This document shows, one piece after another, positions 1 through 8,157 of a DNA stretch of 44,433 bases. The position numbers and the translations under genes are program-made. The stretch comes from Clostridiales bacterium UBA2432 (GTDB lineage Bacteria; Bacillota; Clostridia; Lachnospirales; Vallitaleaceae). The first letter of the stretch is position 1; every line of letters starts with the position of its first letter. The stretch is taken from the NCBI GenBank assembly GCA_002342805.1, contig DDQW01000075.1, positions 1 to 44,433 of the forward strand. Reading direction: 5' to 3'. Below the pieces are notes generated by a model. It was not told the DNA's origin. It worked only from the letters and a program-made list of their open reading frames with translations, and did no database searches.

Positions 1-5
1 TAACA

Positions 6-40
6 AAAGAAGAGGCTTGCAAAAAGCATGCCTCTTCTTT
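6..40 (-). terminator. Terminator after the first sugar ABC operon
   Basis: A perfect 11-bp inverted repeat (6-16 with 30-40) continues after one mismatch with 3 more pairs around an AAAAA loop. It lies 20 bp past the stop of the permease at 61. A-rich sequence on the left gives U residues for the minus-strand transcript, and the T-rich right flank (38-47) means it may also work for plus-strand transcription. Confidence 0.85.
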
Positions 41-60
41 CTTTTTTATCTTTTTCTCAT

Positions 61-909
61 CTATCCTTTAATAGCACCTGCCACCATACCTTTAATAATT
101 TGTTTACTAAAAACAAAATAGAATACGATAATTGGCGACATGGTTATAAGCATGGCTGCCATGATTTTCGTATAATCCGAACTAAATTGACCTGTAAACT
201 GAGTCATTGCTAATGGAACGGTTTGCAAACGTTGATCTCGAATAAGCACCAGCGCAAATGAGAATTCATTCCATGTCGCAAAGGTTTGAATAATTCCAAT
301 CGTCACTAAGATGGGTTTACAAATCGGCAAAATAATGCGAAACAGAGTTGACGTAAAGCTACTTCCATCAATGTTGGCCGCTTCTTCTAACGAAACCGGA
401 ATACTCTTAACATACCCTTCCACTAAAAATATGGCAATGGGTAAACCAAAAGCTACATATGGAATAATTAATGTAAACCACTTGTTTCCCAAGTTCGTCG
501 CCCTAAACACAACATAAATGGGGACGAGAAGTGAGTGAATCGGTATTAACAGTCCCATAAGAAACATTACATATAAAATTCGATTACCTCTAAAACGAAC
601 GCGAGATAAAATGTATCCCACTATAAATCCTAAAAATATAATTAATACAATCGATAAAACCGTTGTTCGAACACTATTAAGAACTGATTCAAAAATATGA
701 TAATCTGCATTTGTAAGAATGCGAACATAGTTTTCAAAACTCGGATTCTTAGGTAAGCCCATAATATTTGCATTAAAATCTCTTTTTTGTTTTAATGATG
801 AATAAAACATCCATACCAATGGAAATATACATGATAATGAAAAAATTCCTAAAGTAACATTTAAGAAGATTGCCAATAGTTTGGTTTGTATCGTTTTCAT
901 ATTATACAA
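61..909 (-). CDS. CUT1 sugar ABC transporter permease, MalG-like
   Basis: An inner-membrane subunit of a carbohydrate importer. The 282-residue protein has six likely membrane segments and the permease EAA loop (SIPVSLEEAANIDG, then a conserved ILPICKP) that docks on the ATPase. Length and the C-terminal KGMVAGAIKG tail fit the MalG/LacG family. Its start overlaps the upstream permease stop by 8 bp, so the two are translationally coupled. No ATPase gene is present nearby; Firmicutes commonly use a shared MsmX-type ATPase. The sugar cannot be told from the sequence. Confidence 0.93.
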   Translation of the reverse strand: MYNMKTIQTKLLAIFLNVTLGIFSLSCIFPLVWMFYSSLKQKRDFNANIMGLPKNPSFENYVRILTNADYHIFESVLNSVRTTVLSIVLIIFLGFIVGYILSRVRFRGNRILYVMFLMGLLIPIHSLLVPIYVVFRATNLGNKWFTLIIPYVAFGLPIAIFLVEGYVKSIPVSLEEAANIDGSSFTSTLFRIILPICKPILVTIGIIQTFATWNEFSFALVLIRDQRLQTVPLAMTQFTGQFSSDYTKIMAAMLITMSPIIVFYFVFSKQIIKGMVAGAIKG

Positions 910-1798
910 CCTCCTTGTCTGAGGATAATACTTTGGTTACCAGTTGAAAAGCGCCAATAACTAATAAACTTAGCACGAAAATTCCAATGGATATAGCACT
1001 TCCATATCCCATATTCTGCTGCATAAATGAAACTTTATATCCATATAAAGCCATAACCATTGATGCATTTCCCGGCCCACCTGTCGTCATAACAAAGATG
1101 TGGTCAAAAGCTTTCATATTCCCTGCAACACATAATGTAACACAGACTAACAAGGTATTCTTAATTAAGGGAATAATGATGTATATGGCACGTTGAACTG
1201 CATTGGCTCCATCAATTTCCGATACCTCTATAATTGACTTATCAATTGACGAGATTGCTGACAATAAAATAATCATAAAATACCCGATAAATTGCCATAT
1301 TAATGGAATGGCGATAAGTAGCATAACAAGGTCCGGTTCATTTAACCAAACTTTCGTATGTTCTTCTTGTCCGATAAGTTCTAAAATCCAATTCAAGATC
1401 CCACGACGATAGTCAAAGACCATTGTCCAAATAAAACCAATAGCTACCGCAGCTATAGTACTTGGAAAAAAACCAAATGTTCGATGAATTCCTTTGAATT
1501 TTACCAATTTCGAATTAATCATAAGCACAAAAAGAAGTGCCAGTCCAATCTGTCCAATAATACAAGCAATAACCAGAAAAATATTATGCTGAAACGACAT
1601 CCAAAATATTTCATCATTCATCAGTGTTTTGAAATTTTCTATGCCAATAAAACTTTTATTGGGTCCACCTTGCCATTCAAAAAAACTATAATATCCAGCT
1701 GTAACTAGCGGAACAAATACAGCAAAAACATAAATAGCTACCGGAATTAGTAAATACGCAAAGATTACTCTATTTTTAGGTCGTATTGAATTAAGCAT
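902..1798 (-). CDS. CUT1 sugar ABC transporter permease, MalF-like
   Basis: Partner permease of the MalG-like protein. The 298-residue protein has six predicted helices and an EAA loop (SIIEVSEIDGANAVQRA, followed by IIIPLIKNT). The ATG is preceded by a GGGAGG ribosome site eight bases upstream. It follows the binding-protein gene across an 87-bp gap holding a strong hairpin, so expression is probably lower than that of the binding protein. The role is import of a mono- or oligosaccharide; substrate unknown. Confidence 0.93.
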   Translation of the reverse strand: MLNSIRPKNRVIFAYLLIPVAIYVFAVFVPLVTAGYYSFFEWQGGPNKSFIGIENFKTLMNDEIFWMSFQHNIFLVIACIIGQIGLALLFVLMINSKLVKFKGIHRTFGFFPSTIAAVAIGFIWTMVFDYRRGILNWILELIGQEEHTKVWLNEPDLVMLLIAIPLIWQFIGYFMIILLSAISSIDKSIIEVSEIDGANAVQRAIYIIIPLIKNTLLVCVTLCVAGNMKAFDHIFVMTTGGPGNASMVMALYGYKVSFMQQNMGYGSAISIGIFVLSLLVIGAFQLVTKVLSSDKEVV

Positions 1799-1830
1799 GT
1801 TGCGCCTCCCTTTTAACGTATAATTATACA

Positions 1831-1861
1831 GGCCTCACATAAATAGTTACTATGTGAGGCC
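1831..1861 (-). promoter_or_regulatory. Intercistronic hairpin between binding-protein and permease genes
   Basis: A perfect 11-bp stem (1831-1841 with 1851-1861) with a 9-nt loop. It has no U-tract on the minus strand, so it looks like a partial terminator or an mRNA stabiliser that keeps the binding protein in excess over the permeases. A separate 12-bp palindrome (GTATAATTATAC) lies at 1818-1829. Confidence 0.6.
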
Positions 1862-1885
1862 TATATACATTAATACACTTGAAAA

Positions 1886-3313
1886 TTAATAGTTTGCTTC
1901 ATATGATGCTTGAGCATTCTCAGCAACCGTTTGCGGATCGATATCCCCATTAAGCATCATTTGTAAGTCTGTATTTAAAACATCCCAAACAGCACTTGAA
2001 ATATATGAATCATAAATCTCACATGCTTTATTATCTACATAAGAATAGTTATAAAAATCAACTGTGAATTGATCAAAGTTGGACAAGTCCACATTATCCA
2101 CTTTTGTAAGTCCACCTAAGGCATAGTTTGCTCCAACATATTCCGCAAAATCCGGTCCTGTTACTTTGTATGCCAAGTCAATAGCTGCTGCTAATTTCTC
2201 AGGATTATCCGCGAGTTTTGAATTAATGGCAACGGCGAATCCCATACCAATAGCATGTGTTCTTGTTGTCGCATCTGCACCTGCAGGTTGAGGAATAACT
2301 GCAAATTTCGTTGTATCATACATTTCTGTTCCTTCTAAAACTGATTGAATATAAGACACATCCCAGTTACCGCCGATAAAAGCTGATGCATCACCTGCAA
2401 TAAACAATTCTCGAGCATCTTCATTATTAATTGCATTGAAATCAGGATTAAATACACCCGATGTGAAAATATCTTGTGTGAATTGTAAGGAATCTACAAA
2501 TTCTTGATCTGTAAAAGCTGCTCCTGATTTATCAACCATTGAGTAAAACCAGTCATTACCGGTAAATCGGTTACCTACTGCTGATAAGAAACATGAATTC
2601 GCTTGCCACTTACCACTATTACCAAAAGCAATTGTATCCATTCCTTGTTCTTCAAAGAATGCATCTGCTTCCATGACTTCATCCCATGTTTCCGGGAATG
2701 TGTCATAACCTGCTTCTTGCCAAATAGCTTGATCATAGACCACAACCGTCGTTGTTCCACCCGTTAATACCGGCAAGCCATATATACTATCATTGTAAGT
2801 AAATGGGAAGAAAAAGCTATGATCATACTGCTCATTGTATGGTGAACTATTGATAATCTCTGTCATATCCATGACTAATCCTTGCTCCGCCCACGCACGC
2901 GTGTTCATACCCTGTAATAAAAACACATCAGGAAGGTCATCTGCAGCTGCTAAGGTCGCAATTTGTGTCTTGTAATCGTCATTTGCTAAAACATTTTGCA
3001 CTAATGTAATATCTGGATTTGCTTCATCCCATTCTGTAACCATGGTACGGAATCCGTCAGATCCACCATTTCCTTCTGATTCTTCAGATGTTGAGAAATG
3101 CATTAAACTAAGTTCGCCTGTATATGCTCCGTTCTCTTCTGTTGAAGTATCATCTGTTGATGTGTCTTCTGTTGACGTATCTTGGGTTGAAGTATCATCC
3201 GTTGATGTGTCTTCTGTCGACGTGTCTGTAGTATCGTCTGTTTGTCCACATCCAGCGAATAAAGCTGTGATTAAAAAAACAACCATAAATACGCTTACCA
3301 ATTTTTTCTTCAT
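1886..3313 (-). CDS. Sugar ABC transporter solute-binding lipoprotein
   Basis: An extracellular binding protein of the family-1 (MalE-like) fold that delivers sugar to the two permeases downstream. The 475-residue protein has a lipoprotein signal peptide ending in LFAGC (lipidated Cys about residue 22). This is followed by a roughly 40-residue Asp/Thr/Ser linker built of DTSTE/DTSTD units, and then the binding domain with aromatic-rich motifs (GGNWDVSYIQ, SSAVWDVLN). The linker is encoded by near-exact DNA repeats at about 3140-3245. The ATG has a GGAGG site. It is the first gene of a three-gene operon; substrate not predictable. Confidence 0.92.
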   Translation of the reverse strand: MKKKLVSVFMVVFLITALFAGCGQTDDTTDTSTEDTSTDDTSTQDTSTEDTSTDDTSTEENGAYTGELSLMHFSTSEESEGNGGSDGFRTMVTEWDEANPDITLVQNVLANDDYKTQIATLAAADDLPDVFLLQGMNTRAWAEQGLVMDMTEIINSSPYNEQYDHSFFFPFTYNDSIYGLPVLTGGTTTVVVYDQAIWQEAGYDTFPETWDEVMEADAFFEEQGMDTIAFGNSGKWQANSCFLSAVGNRFTGNDWFYSMVDKSGAAFTDQEFVDSLQFTQDIFTSGVFNPDFNAINNEDARELFIAGDASAFIGGNWDVSYIQSVLEGTEMYDTTKFAVIPQPAGADATTRTHAIGMGFAVAINSKLADNPEKLAAAIDLAYKVTGPDFAEYVGANYALGGLTKVDNVDLSNFDQFTVDFYNYSYVDNKACEIYDSYISSAVWDVLNTDLQMMLNGDIDPQTVAENAQASYEANY

Positions 3314-3378
3314 AACTAAACCTCCATTTTAAAATATTATTTAACTTAATTTCTATATAAACACCGCTAAAAACGGTA

Positions 3379-3409
3379 ATTATATCGTATTTAACTCAAT
3401 AAAGTTAAA
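3379..3409 (-). promoter_or_regulatory. Candidate promoter overlapped by an inverted repeat
   Basis: A consensus -10 TATAAT (minus strand; plus 3379-3384) lies 18 bp from a TTAACT -35 (3403-3408). The -35 falls inside a perfect inverted repeat TTTAACT-6-AGTTAAA (3390-3409), which looks like an operator. The same TTAACT half-site recurs in front of the ROK gene at 35 kb. The DNA is very AT-rich, so chance matches are possible. Confidence 0.45.
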
Positions 3410-3475
3410 CTTCATTGTGATATTTAACATTATTATCGAAGAAATATATTTTTTAATGTTCACTTTCTATAAATC

Positions 3476-3504
3476 ATAATACACTATAAATTATTTTATT
3501 GCAA
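3476..3504 (-). promoter_or_regulatory. Candidate upstream promoter of the first sugar ABC operon
   Basis: TTGCAA (3499-3504) and TATTAT (3476-3481) on the minus strand are separated by 17 bp. This would start a leader of about 155 nt before the binding-protein gene. The rest of the 306-bp gap 3314-3619 is AT-rich non-coding DNA plus the exoA terminator. Confidence 0.4.
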
Positions 3505-3580
3505 GTAATATTAGCTTATTTTAGTTTAAAAAATAAAATAATTTAATTAGTGAACACGTGTCTATTAGTTAAAATTAATT

Positions 3581-3610
3581 AAGCAGTAAGTATCTACATA
3601 CTTACTGCTT
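3581..3610 (-). terminator. Terminator of the mutY-exoA operon
   Basis: A perfect 13-bp stem (3581-3593 with 3598-3610) with a CTAC loop sits 9 bp after the exoA stop. The minus-strand transcript then reads AATTAATTTT, a modest U-tract. Confidence 0.85.
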
Positions 3611-3619
3611 AAGCTTTTC

Positions 3620-4387
3620 TCAAATCATAATATTCAATTCAACCGGGCAATGATCACTCCCCATAATATCCATATGAATTTTTGCATCAACAAGATATTT
3701 TTCAAAATTTCTCGATGCAATAAAATAATCAATTCTCCATCCCGTATTATTTTCTCTTGCCTTGCCCATATACGACCACCATGTATACATATCCCTCGCA
3801 TCCGGATAAAAGTATCTAAAGGTATCAATAAATCCCGATTCTAAAAGCACAGACATCTTTTCTCGCTCTTGATCCGTGAATCCCGCACTCATTCGGTTGG
3901 TTTGCCAATTTTTTATGTCGATTTCTTCATGGGCAACATTAAGGTCGCCACAATAAACTAGGGGTTTCTTTTGATTTAATGCTTGTAAATACGCCCGTAC
4001 TTCATCTTCCCAATCCATTCTCTCATCAAGGCGCTCTAGGCCTCGCTTCGAATTAGGTGTGTAGCAAGTAACTAAATAAAAAGTCTCATACTCTGCAGTT
4101 ATAATTCGACCTTCTTGGTCGTGATGCTCAAGACCCAAATCATAAGTCACATTTAAAGGCTTTATCTTCGTGAAAATTGCCGTTCCTGAATATCCTTTTT
4201 TCTCAGCATAATTCCAGTATTGGTGATAGCCTTCAAGTTCCAAGTCAATCTGATTCTCTTGCAGTTTTGTTTCTTGAAGACAAAACACATCCGCATCCAT
4301 TTCCTTAAAACTATCCATAAAACCTTTCTTTACGGCTGCACGAATACCGTTTACATTCCATGATATTAATTTTAACTCTTGGCTCAT
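3620..4387 (-). CDS. exoA: Exodeoxyribonuclease III (AP endonuclease)
   Basis: Cleaves DNA at abasic sites and removes 3' blocking groups in base excision repair. The 255-residue protein has the full exonuclease III order: SWNVNGIRA with the metal-binding Asn, LQETKL with the metal Glu, the catalytic region YCGDLNVAH, the DTFR and WWSY stretch, and the terminal GSDHCPVEL with the Asp-His pair. It has a good GGAGAG site. It is the last gene of an operon that also holds mutY and a photolyase, so a base-excision role fits its neighbours. Confidence 0.97.
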   Translation of the reverse strand: MSQELKLISWNVNGIRAAVKKGFMDSFKEMDADVFCLQETKLQENQIDLELEGYHQYWNYAEKKGYSGTAIFTKIKPLNVTYDLGLEHHDQEGRIITAEYETFYLVTCYTPNSKRGLERLDERMDWEDEVRAYLQALNQKKPLVYCGDLNVAHEEIDIKNWQTNRMSAGFTDQEREKMSVLLESGFIDTFRYFYPDARDMYTWWSYMGKARENNTGWRIDYFIASRNFEKYLVDAKIHMDIMGSDHCPVELNIMI

Positions 4388-4401
4388 TTTCTCTCCTTCA
4401 T

Positions 4402-5790
4402 CTACATTTTAAATTTTCGTTTTAATCCATTGGCATTCATATATCTCAGCTTTCCAAAAATAGGACGTTCTTTCCAACCATGATCATGTTTTCCAAAGCA
4501 CCACGCAACACCTGTGTAGCCATTTGGATCTCTGCCATCAATAAAATAACGATTGTTAAGATATATGGCATGCTCATAGGCCTCTTGATAGGATGGGCTC
4601 CATTCGAGAATTTTTTTACACCAATACATACGCATATAATTGTGCATATAACCGGTTTCAACCATTTCCCTCATTGCATCATTCCAATATGGGTCATGGG
4701 TATTACACTTAATCAACTCCTCCAATGTATATATATGTTCACGTTCATCATCTCGATGCATTGCCATGGTTTGATAAGCCCAACCATCTGTCATTTTATC
4801 AAACTGATCATACCCTTGTGTATAATATACATAGTTGTAGGCAAGTTCTCTGCGAACAAATACTTGTTCAATAAAGCCATCCACCGACTCTTGATCAATA
4901 TAGTTTCCAGCACTTTTTTGTTCTGATACATATTTATAAAGTCGCTTCAAAATTTCCAAAGAACTTATCTGGCCAAAATGAAGATACATACCCATACGTG
5001 ATGTATTTCTTGTCACAGGAGATGGGTCCTTATACTTATTGAGTTTAGCTTCAAAAAATTCTTCTAGTGTCTCAATCGCCTTTGAATATCCACCCTGATA
5101 TTTTTTTGAAGGCTTGACGGATTCATCTACCCCAAGGGAATCTATTAAACCTTGATAATCTTGACGGATCAAGTCCTCTGTCATATCACAACGATCTATG
5201 TTTTTAATCAATGATATTTTCCATTTCTTTTTGACCTTATCTTGAATAGGTTGATGATCATAATTGGGATACAGACGCCATAACTTTGGACGAATAGTTC
5301 TCGCAGCATGTTCTACCTTCTCAGAAGCAATTGTTACCGGAACGATTAAATCTGTATCAATTTCAATGGCTGTCATAGATACCACTTCTTTAATTTGCTG
5401 CACAAGTTCTTCCCGCCATTGACGTTGATGCCTTAAATATCCTTTATCCATAACCAGCATTTTTGCATCCTTGATATACTTTAGCACACCTTCAACCGGA
5501 TGACTTTTTTCCAAAACAAAGCCGATGCCTTTTTCCTTTAGGGTATCTGCAACTTCCGCTAATCCCTCAAGCATAAAATGATAATGTCGTGCATTGGCCC
5601 CCACATAATTTGGTGTCACACAAAAAACAACCAGTAAGGGTAAATCATATTCATTGGCTTGATCAATGGCATAATTCAAGGCATGATTATACGATACCCG
5701 TTGCGCTTGTTGCATCCAATACAGAACATATTTGGAATGCTGAGCACCCTCTCCATAACTATATACTTCAATTCGCCCTTCTTCAATCAT
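4402..5790 (-). CDS. phr: Class II CPD photolyase
   Basis: A light-driven FAD enzyme that splits cyclobutane pyrimidine dimers. The 462-residue protein starts with the antenna-like domain (YVLYWMQQAQR, YHFMLEGL) and ends with the class II signature NGYTGVAWCFGKHDHGW followed by a PIFGKLRYMN stretch. The ATG at 5790 is preferred because GGAGG lies ten bases upstream; a TTG at 5799 lies too close to that site. It is separated from exoA by 14 bp and from the transporter gene upstream by 15 bp, so it is part of the same operon. A photolyase implies light exposure at some stage of this organism's life. Confidence 0.93.
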   Translation of the reverse strand: MIEEGRIEVYSYGEGAQHSKYVLYWMQQAQRVSYNHALNYAIDQANEYDLPLLVVFCVTPNYVGANARHYHFMLEGLAEVADTLKEKGIGFVLEKSHPVEGVLKYIKDAKMLVMDKGYLRHQRQWREELVQQIKEVVSMTAIEIDTDLIVPVTIASEKVEHAARTIRPKLWRLYPNYDHQPIQDKVKKKWKISLIKNIDRCDMTEDLIRQDYQGLIDSLGVDESVKPSKKYQGGYSKAIETLEEFFEAKLNKYKDPSPVTRNTSRMGMYLHFGQISSLEILKRLYKYVSEQKSAGNYIDQESVDGFIEQVFVRRELAYNYVYYTQGYDQFDKMTDGWAYQTMAMHRDDEREHIYTLEELIKCNTHDPYWNDAMREMVETGYMHNYMRMYWCKKILEWSPSYQEAYEHAIYLNNRYFIDGRDPNGYTGVAWCFGKHDHGWKERPIFGKLRYMNANGLKRKFKM

Positions 5791-5805
5791 ACCACTCAAG
5801 CCTCC

Positions 5806-6723
5806 TTATTCTGATTCTGGAATAATCTCCGGAAGTTTTTTTCTCCCCGGAATGATCCATCCTCTCTCCGAAATATAGACACCGCAAAGAATTAAACCAC
5901 ATCCAACATACATTAATGGTGTAATCGCTTCCTTTAAGACAATAGCCGATGCCGCCATGGTATACAAGGGCATCAGATATATATAATTACTCGTTTTAAC
6001 CGCACCAATAAGACGTATTGACAAGTTCCAAAAAACATAACAAATCCCTGAAGCAACAATTCCCAAGAAAACAATATGTATCCACCCATTTCCTTCAAAT
6101 AAAGGAGCGAAGTTGATTCCACCTTCTAAGGCAAAAACGAAGGGAGTAGCTATAATAATCCCATAGAAAAACGTCCGCCGCGTAATGATAATCGAAGAAA
6201 TCGTTCGATCCATCTGCTTCAATGCAAGCGAATAAAAACCCCAGATGACAGCTGCGATAATTGCCAAGAAGTCACCAAATCCATTGAGTTTTAGGACAAC
6301 TTGTCCATTAAACACAATAATCCCAACGCCAAGCATAGCAAGAATAAAACCAATGAGTATTTTGAGTTCAAATCGTTCATCTTGCTTAAACACATGCAAA
6401 ATAATCGAAACAAATAGGGGCGCTGCTGCAAGAATCAAGCCCGTATTTGAAACCGAGGTATATATCATTGCCGAATTTTCCAGCATAAAATACCCAAATA
6501 CTCCTGTTACTCCAGCTATTAAAAAAATAGATTCTTCTCGAAAGCTCCTAAAGGGGTGATGTTTTGGACGAATAATCCACAAACCTACATAAGCAAGCAC
6601 AAAGCGCATATACATAATTTCCAAAGGTGAATAGTCATCTAAAAGAATTTTACTAGATACAAATGTGACTCCCCATACAAATGCAACAAAAGCTGCCAAA
6701 AGGTGTCCTACTTTATTTTTCAT
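5806..6723 (-). CDS. DMT-superfamily transporter (EamA domains)
   Basis: A membrane transporter of the drug/metabolite family, typically exporting amino acids, metabolites or drugs. The 305 residues hold ten hydrophobic segments arranged as two EamA repeats, with the usual FVWGVTFVSSKILL start and SNTGLILAAAPLF and ASGICYVFWN motifs. It lies three bases after the FAD oxidoreductase, so it is co-transcribed with it. Substrate unknown. Confidence 0.9.
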   Translation of the reverse strand: MKNKVGHLLAAFVAFVWGVTFVSSKILLDDYSPLEIMYMRFVLAYVGLWIIRPKHHPFRSFREESIFLIAGVTGVFGYFMLENSAMIYTSVSNTGLILAAAPLFVSIILHVFKQDERFELKILIGFILAMLGVGIIVFNGQVVLKLNGFGDFLAIIAAVIWGFYSLALKQMDRTISSIIITRRTFFYGIIIATPFVFALEGGINFAPLFEGNGWIHIVFLGIVASGICYVFWNLSIRLIGAVKTSNYIYLMPLYTMAASAIVLKEAITPLMYVGCGLILCGVYISERGWIIPGRKKLPEIIPESE

Positions 6724-6726
6724 GAA

Positions 6727-8157
6727 TTAATCCTCACTTTGATTTAATTTTTTCCAAAACATCCGATCTTCTCTTGGTGGAAGCTCAAAAGAACCTTTTC
6801 CACGAAGTGTAACCTCTTCTTTGTCAATACCATGATACTCGGCTATAATTGTAGCCACTTTTTCTCGACATCGATGGCCCTGACATGATCCCATTGTAGC
6901 TCTCGTACGCCTTTTAACACCATCGATGTGATCAATATACAAGCCACGACTTAAGGCATCAATAATTTCACTTTTAGATACTTGCTCACATAGACAAACA
7001 ATATCTTTATCTTGTTTTTGTATAATTGGCGGTCGATTCGGATTAAAGCTTGGGTCCTCTATAAGCTCAAGACCGGATTGACTTAATTCATCCGCAATAT
7101 ATTTTGCAATCGCAGGACTAGATGTAAGCCCTGGTGATTCGATTCCCGCAGCCTGAATAAATCCCGGCACTTTACTTCGCCCCACAATAAAATCATGGGT
7201 TGAACTTGTTGCACGAAGTCCCGCAAACGATGTTAACATAAAACGCATATCAAAATCCGGAACCGAGTGTCTTGCTGTGTCCACAATATATTTTAGTACA
7301 TCTTCATTTGTTCCTATTTCATCTCGCGTATCCACTTCTTGTGCATTCGGTCCCAACATTAGATTTCCATGATATGTTCGTGTCACCAAAATACCTTTTC
7401 CTTTATGAGAAGGTGTTTGAAACAAAACATGTTGTGCCAAGTGTCCTTGTTTTTTATCCAAAAGAATATATTCACCTTTTCTGGGAATAATATAAAAATC
7501 ATCAATGCCAAGCATTTTTGCAATACGGTCACTAAAAACGCCTGCCGCATTGACAATATAATCGGCGTGATAGATTTCCTCTTTTGTGACAATTCGAAAA
7601 TCATGTTCGCCATCTTTATCCAAATCAATATTTACGACTTCCGTGTTCAAAAAAACATCGACACCATTTTGTATTGCGTTATCACAAAGCGCAATCGTTA
7701 ACTCATATGGTGATGTCACTCCTGAGGACGGACAATATAGTGCATGCTTTACATCTTCAGAAACATGTGGTTCCATTGCAATAACTTCCTCACGATTCAA
7801 AATCTGCAAGTCATCCACACCATTTTTCTCACCATTAGCTTTTAGGTCTAATAATTTTTGGTAATCCTCTTCATTATATGCCAAAACCAAGGATCCGCAT
7901 TCTAGGTATCCAAAATGTAGCTCTTCATCAAGCTTTGCATACATCCGATTACCACGGCGTGAAAAATATCCTTTTCTCGTTCCTGCTTTTGCATCAAAGC
8001 CACCATGCACTATACCGCTATTTGCTTTTGATGCGCCACAGCTCACATCATTTTCCTTTTCAATGACCGCAATATTTAGTTGATAACGACTAAGCTCTCG
8101 TGCGATTGCACATCCAATGACACCTGCCCCTATAATAACCACATCATATTTTTTCAT
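6727..8157 (-). CDS. GlpA-like FAD oxidoreductase with BFD-type iron-sulfur domain
   Basis: Probable NAD(P)/FAD-dependent dehydrogenase of the glycerol-3-phosphate dehydrogenase family. The N-terminus has the dinucleotide-binding GAGVIGCAIARELSR and the family motif GIVHGGFD. A central FAD domain ends in GLRATSSTHDFIVG. The C-terminus has a BFD-like [2Fe-2S] domain with CLC and CQGHRC cysteines. At 476 residues it matches stand-alone clostridial GlpA-like proteins. Whether the true substrate is glycerol-3-phosphate is not proven; no glpB, glpC, glpK or glpF is beside it. Its start overlaps the mutY stop by 4 bp. Confidence 0.88.
   Translation of the reverse strand: MKKYDVVIIGAGVIGCAIARELSRYQLNIAVIEKENDVSCGASKANSGIVHGGFDAKAGTRKGYFSRRGNRMYAKLDEELHFGYLECGSLVLAYNEEDYQKLLDLKANGEKNGVDDLQILNREEVIAMEPHVSEDVKHALYCPSSGVTSPYELTIALCDNAIQNGVDVFLNTEVVNIDLDKDGEHDFRIVTKEEIYHADYIVNAAGVFSDRIAKMLGIDDFYIIPRKGEYILLDKKQGHLAQHVLFQTPSHKGKGILVTRTYHGNLMLGPNAQEVDTRDEIGTNEDVLKYIVDTARHSVPDFDMRFMLTSFAGLRATSSTHDFIVGRSKVPGFIQAAGIESPGLTSSPAIAKYIADELSQSGLELIEDPSFNPNRPPIIQKQDKDIVCLCEQVSKSEIIDALSRGLYIDHIDGVKRRTRATMGSCQGHRCREKVATIIAEYHGIDKEEVTLRGKGSFELPPREDRMFWKKLNQSED

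Noticed and set aside
3140..3245. Short repeats that look CRISPR-like
   Set aside because: They are contiguous, in frame and code for a Ser/Thr/Asp linker; there are no unique spacers and no cas genes.
4480..4926. A 148-codon plus-strand open frame opposite the photolyase gene
   Set aside because: It is the mirror of a well-supported gene, has no ribosome site and shows no known motif.
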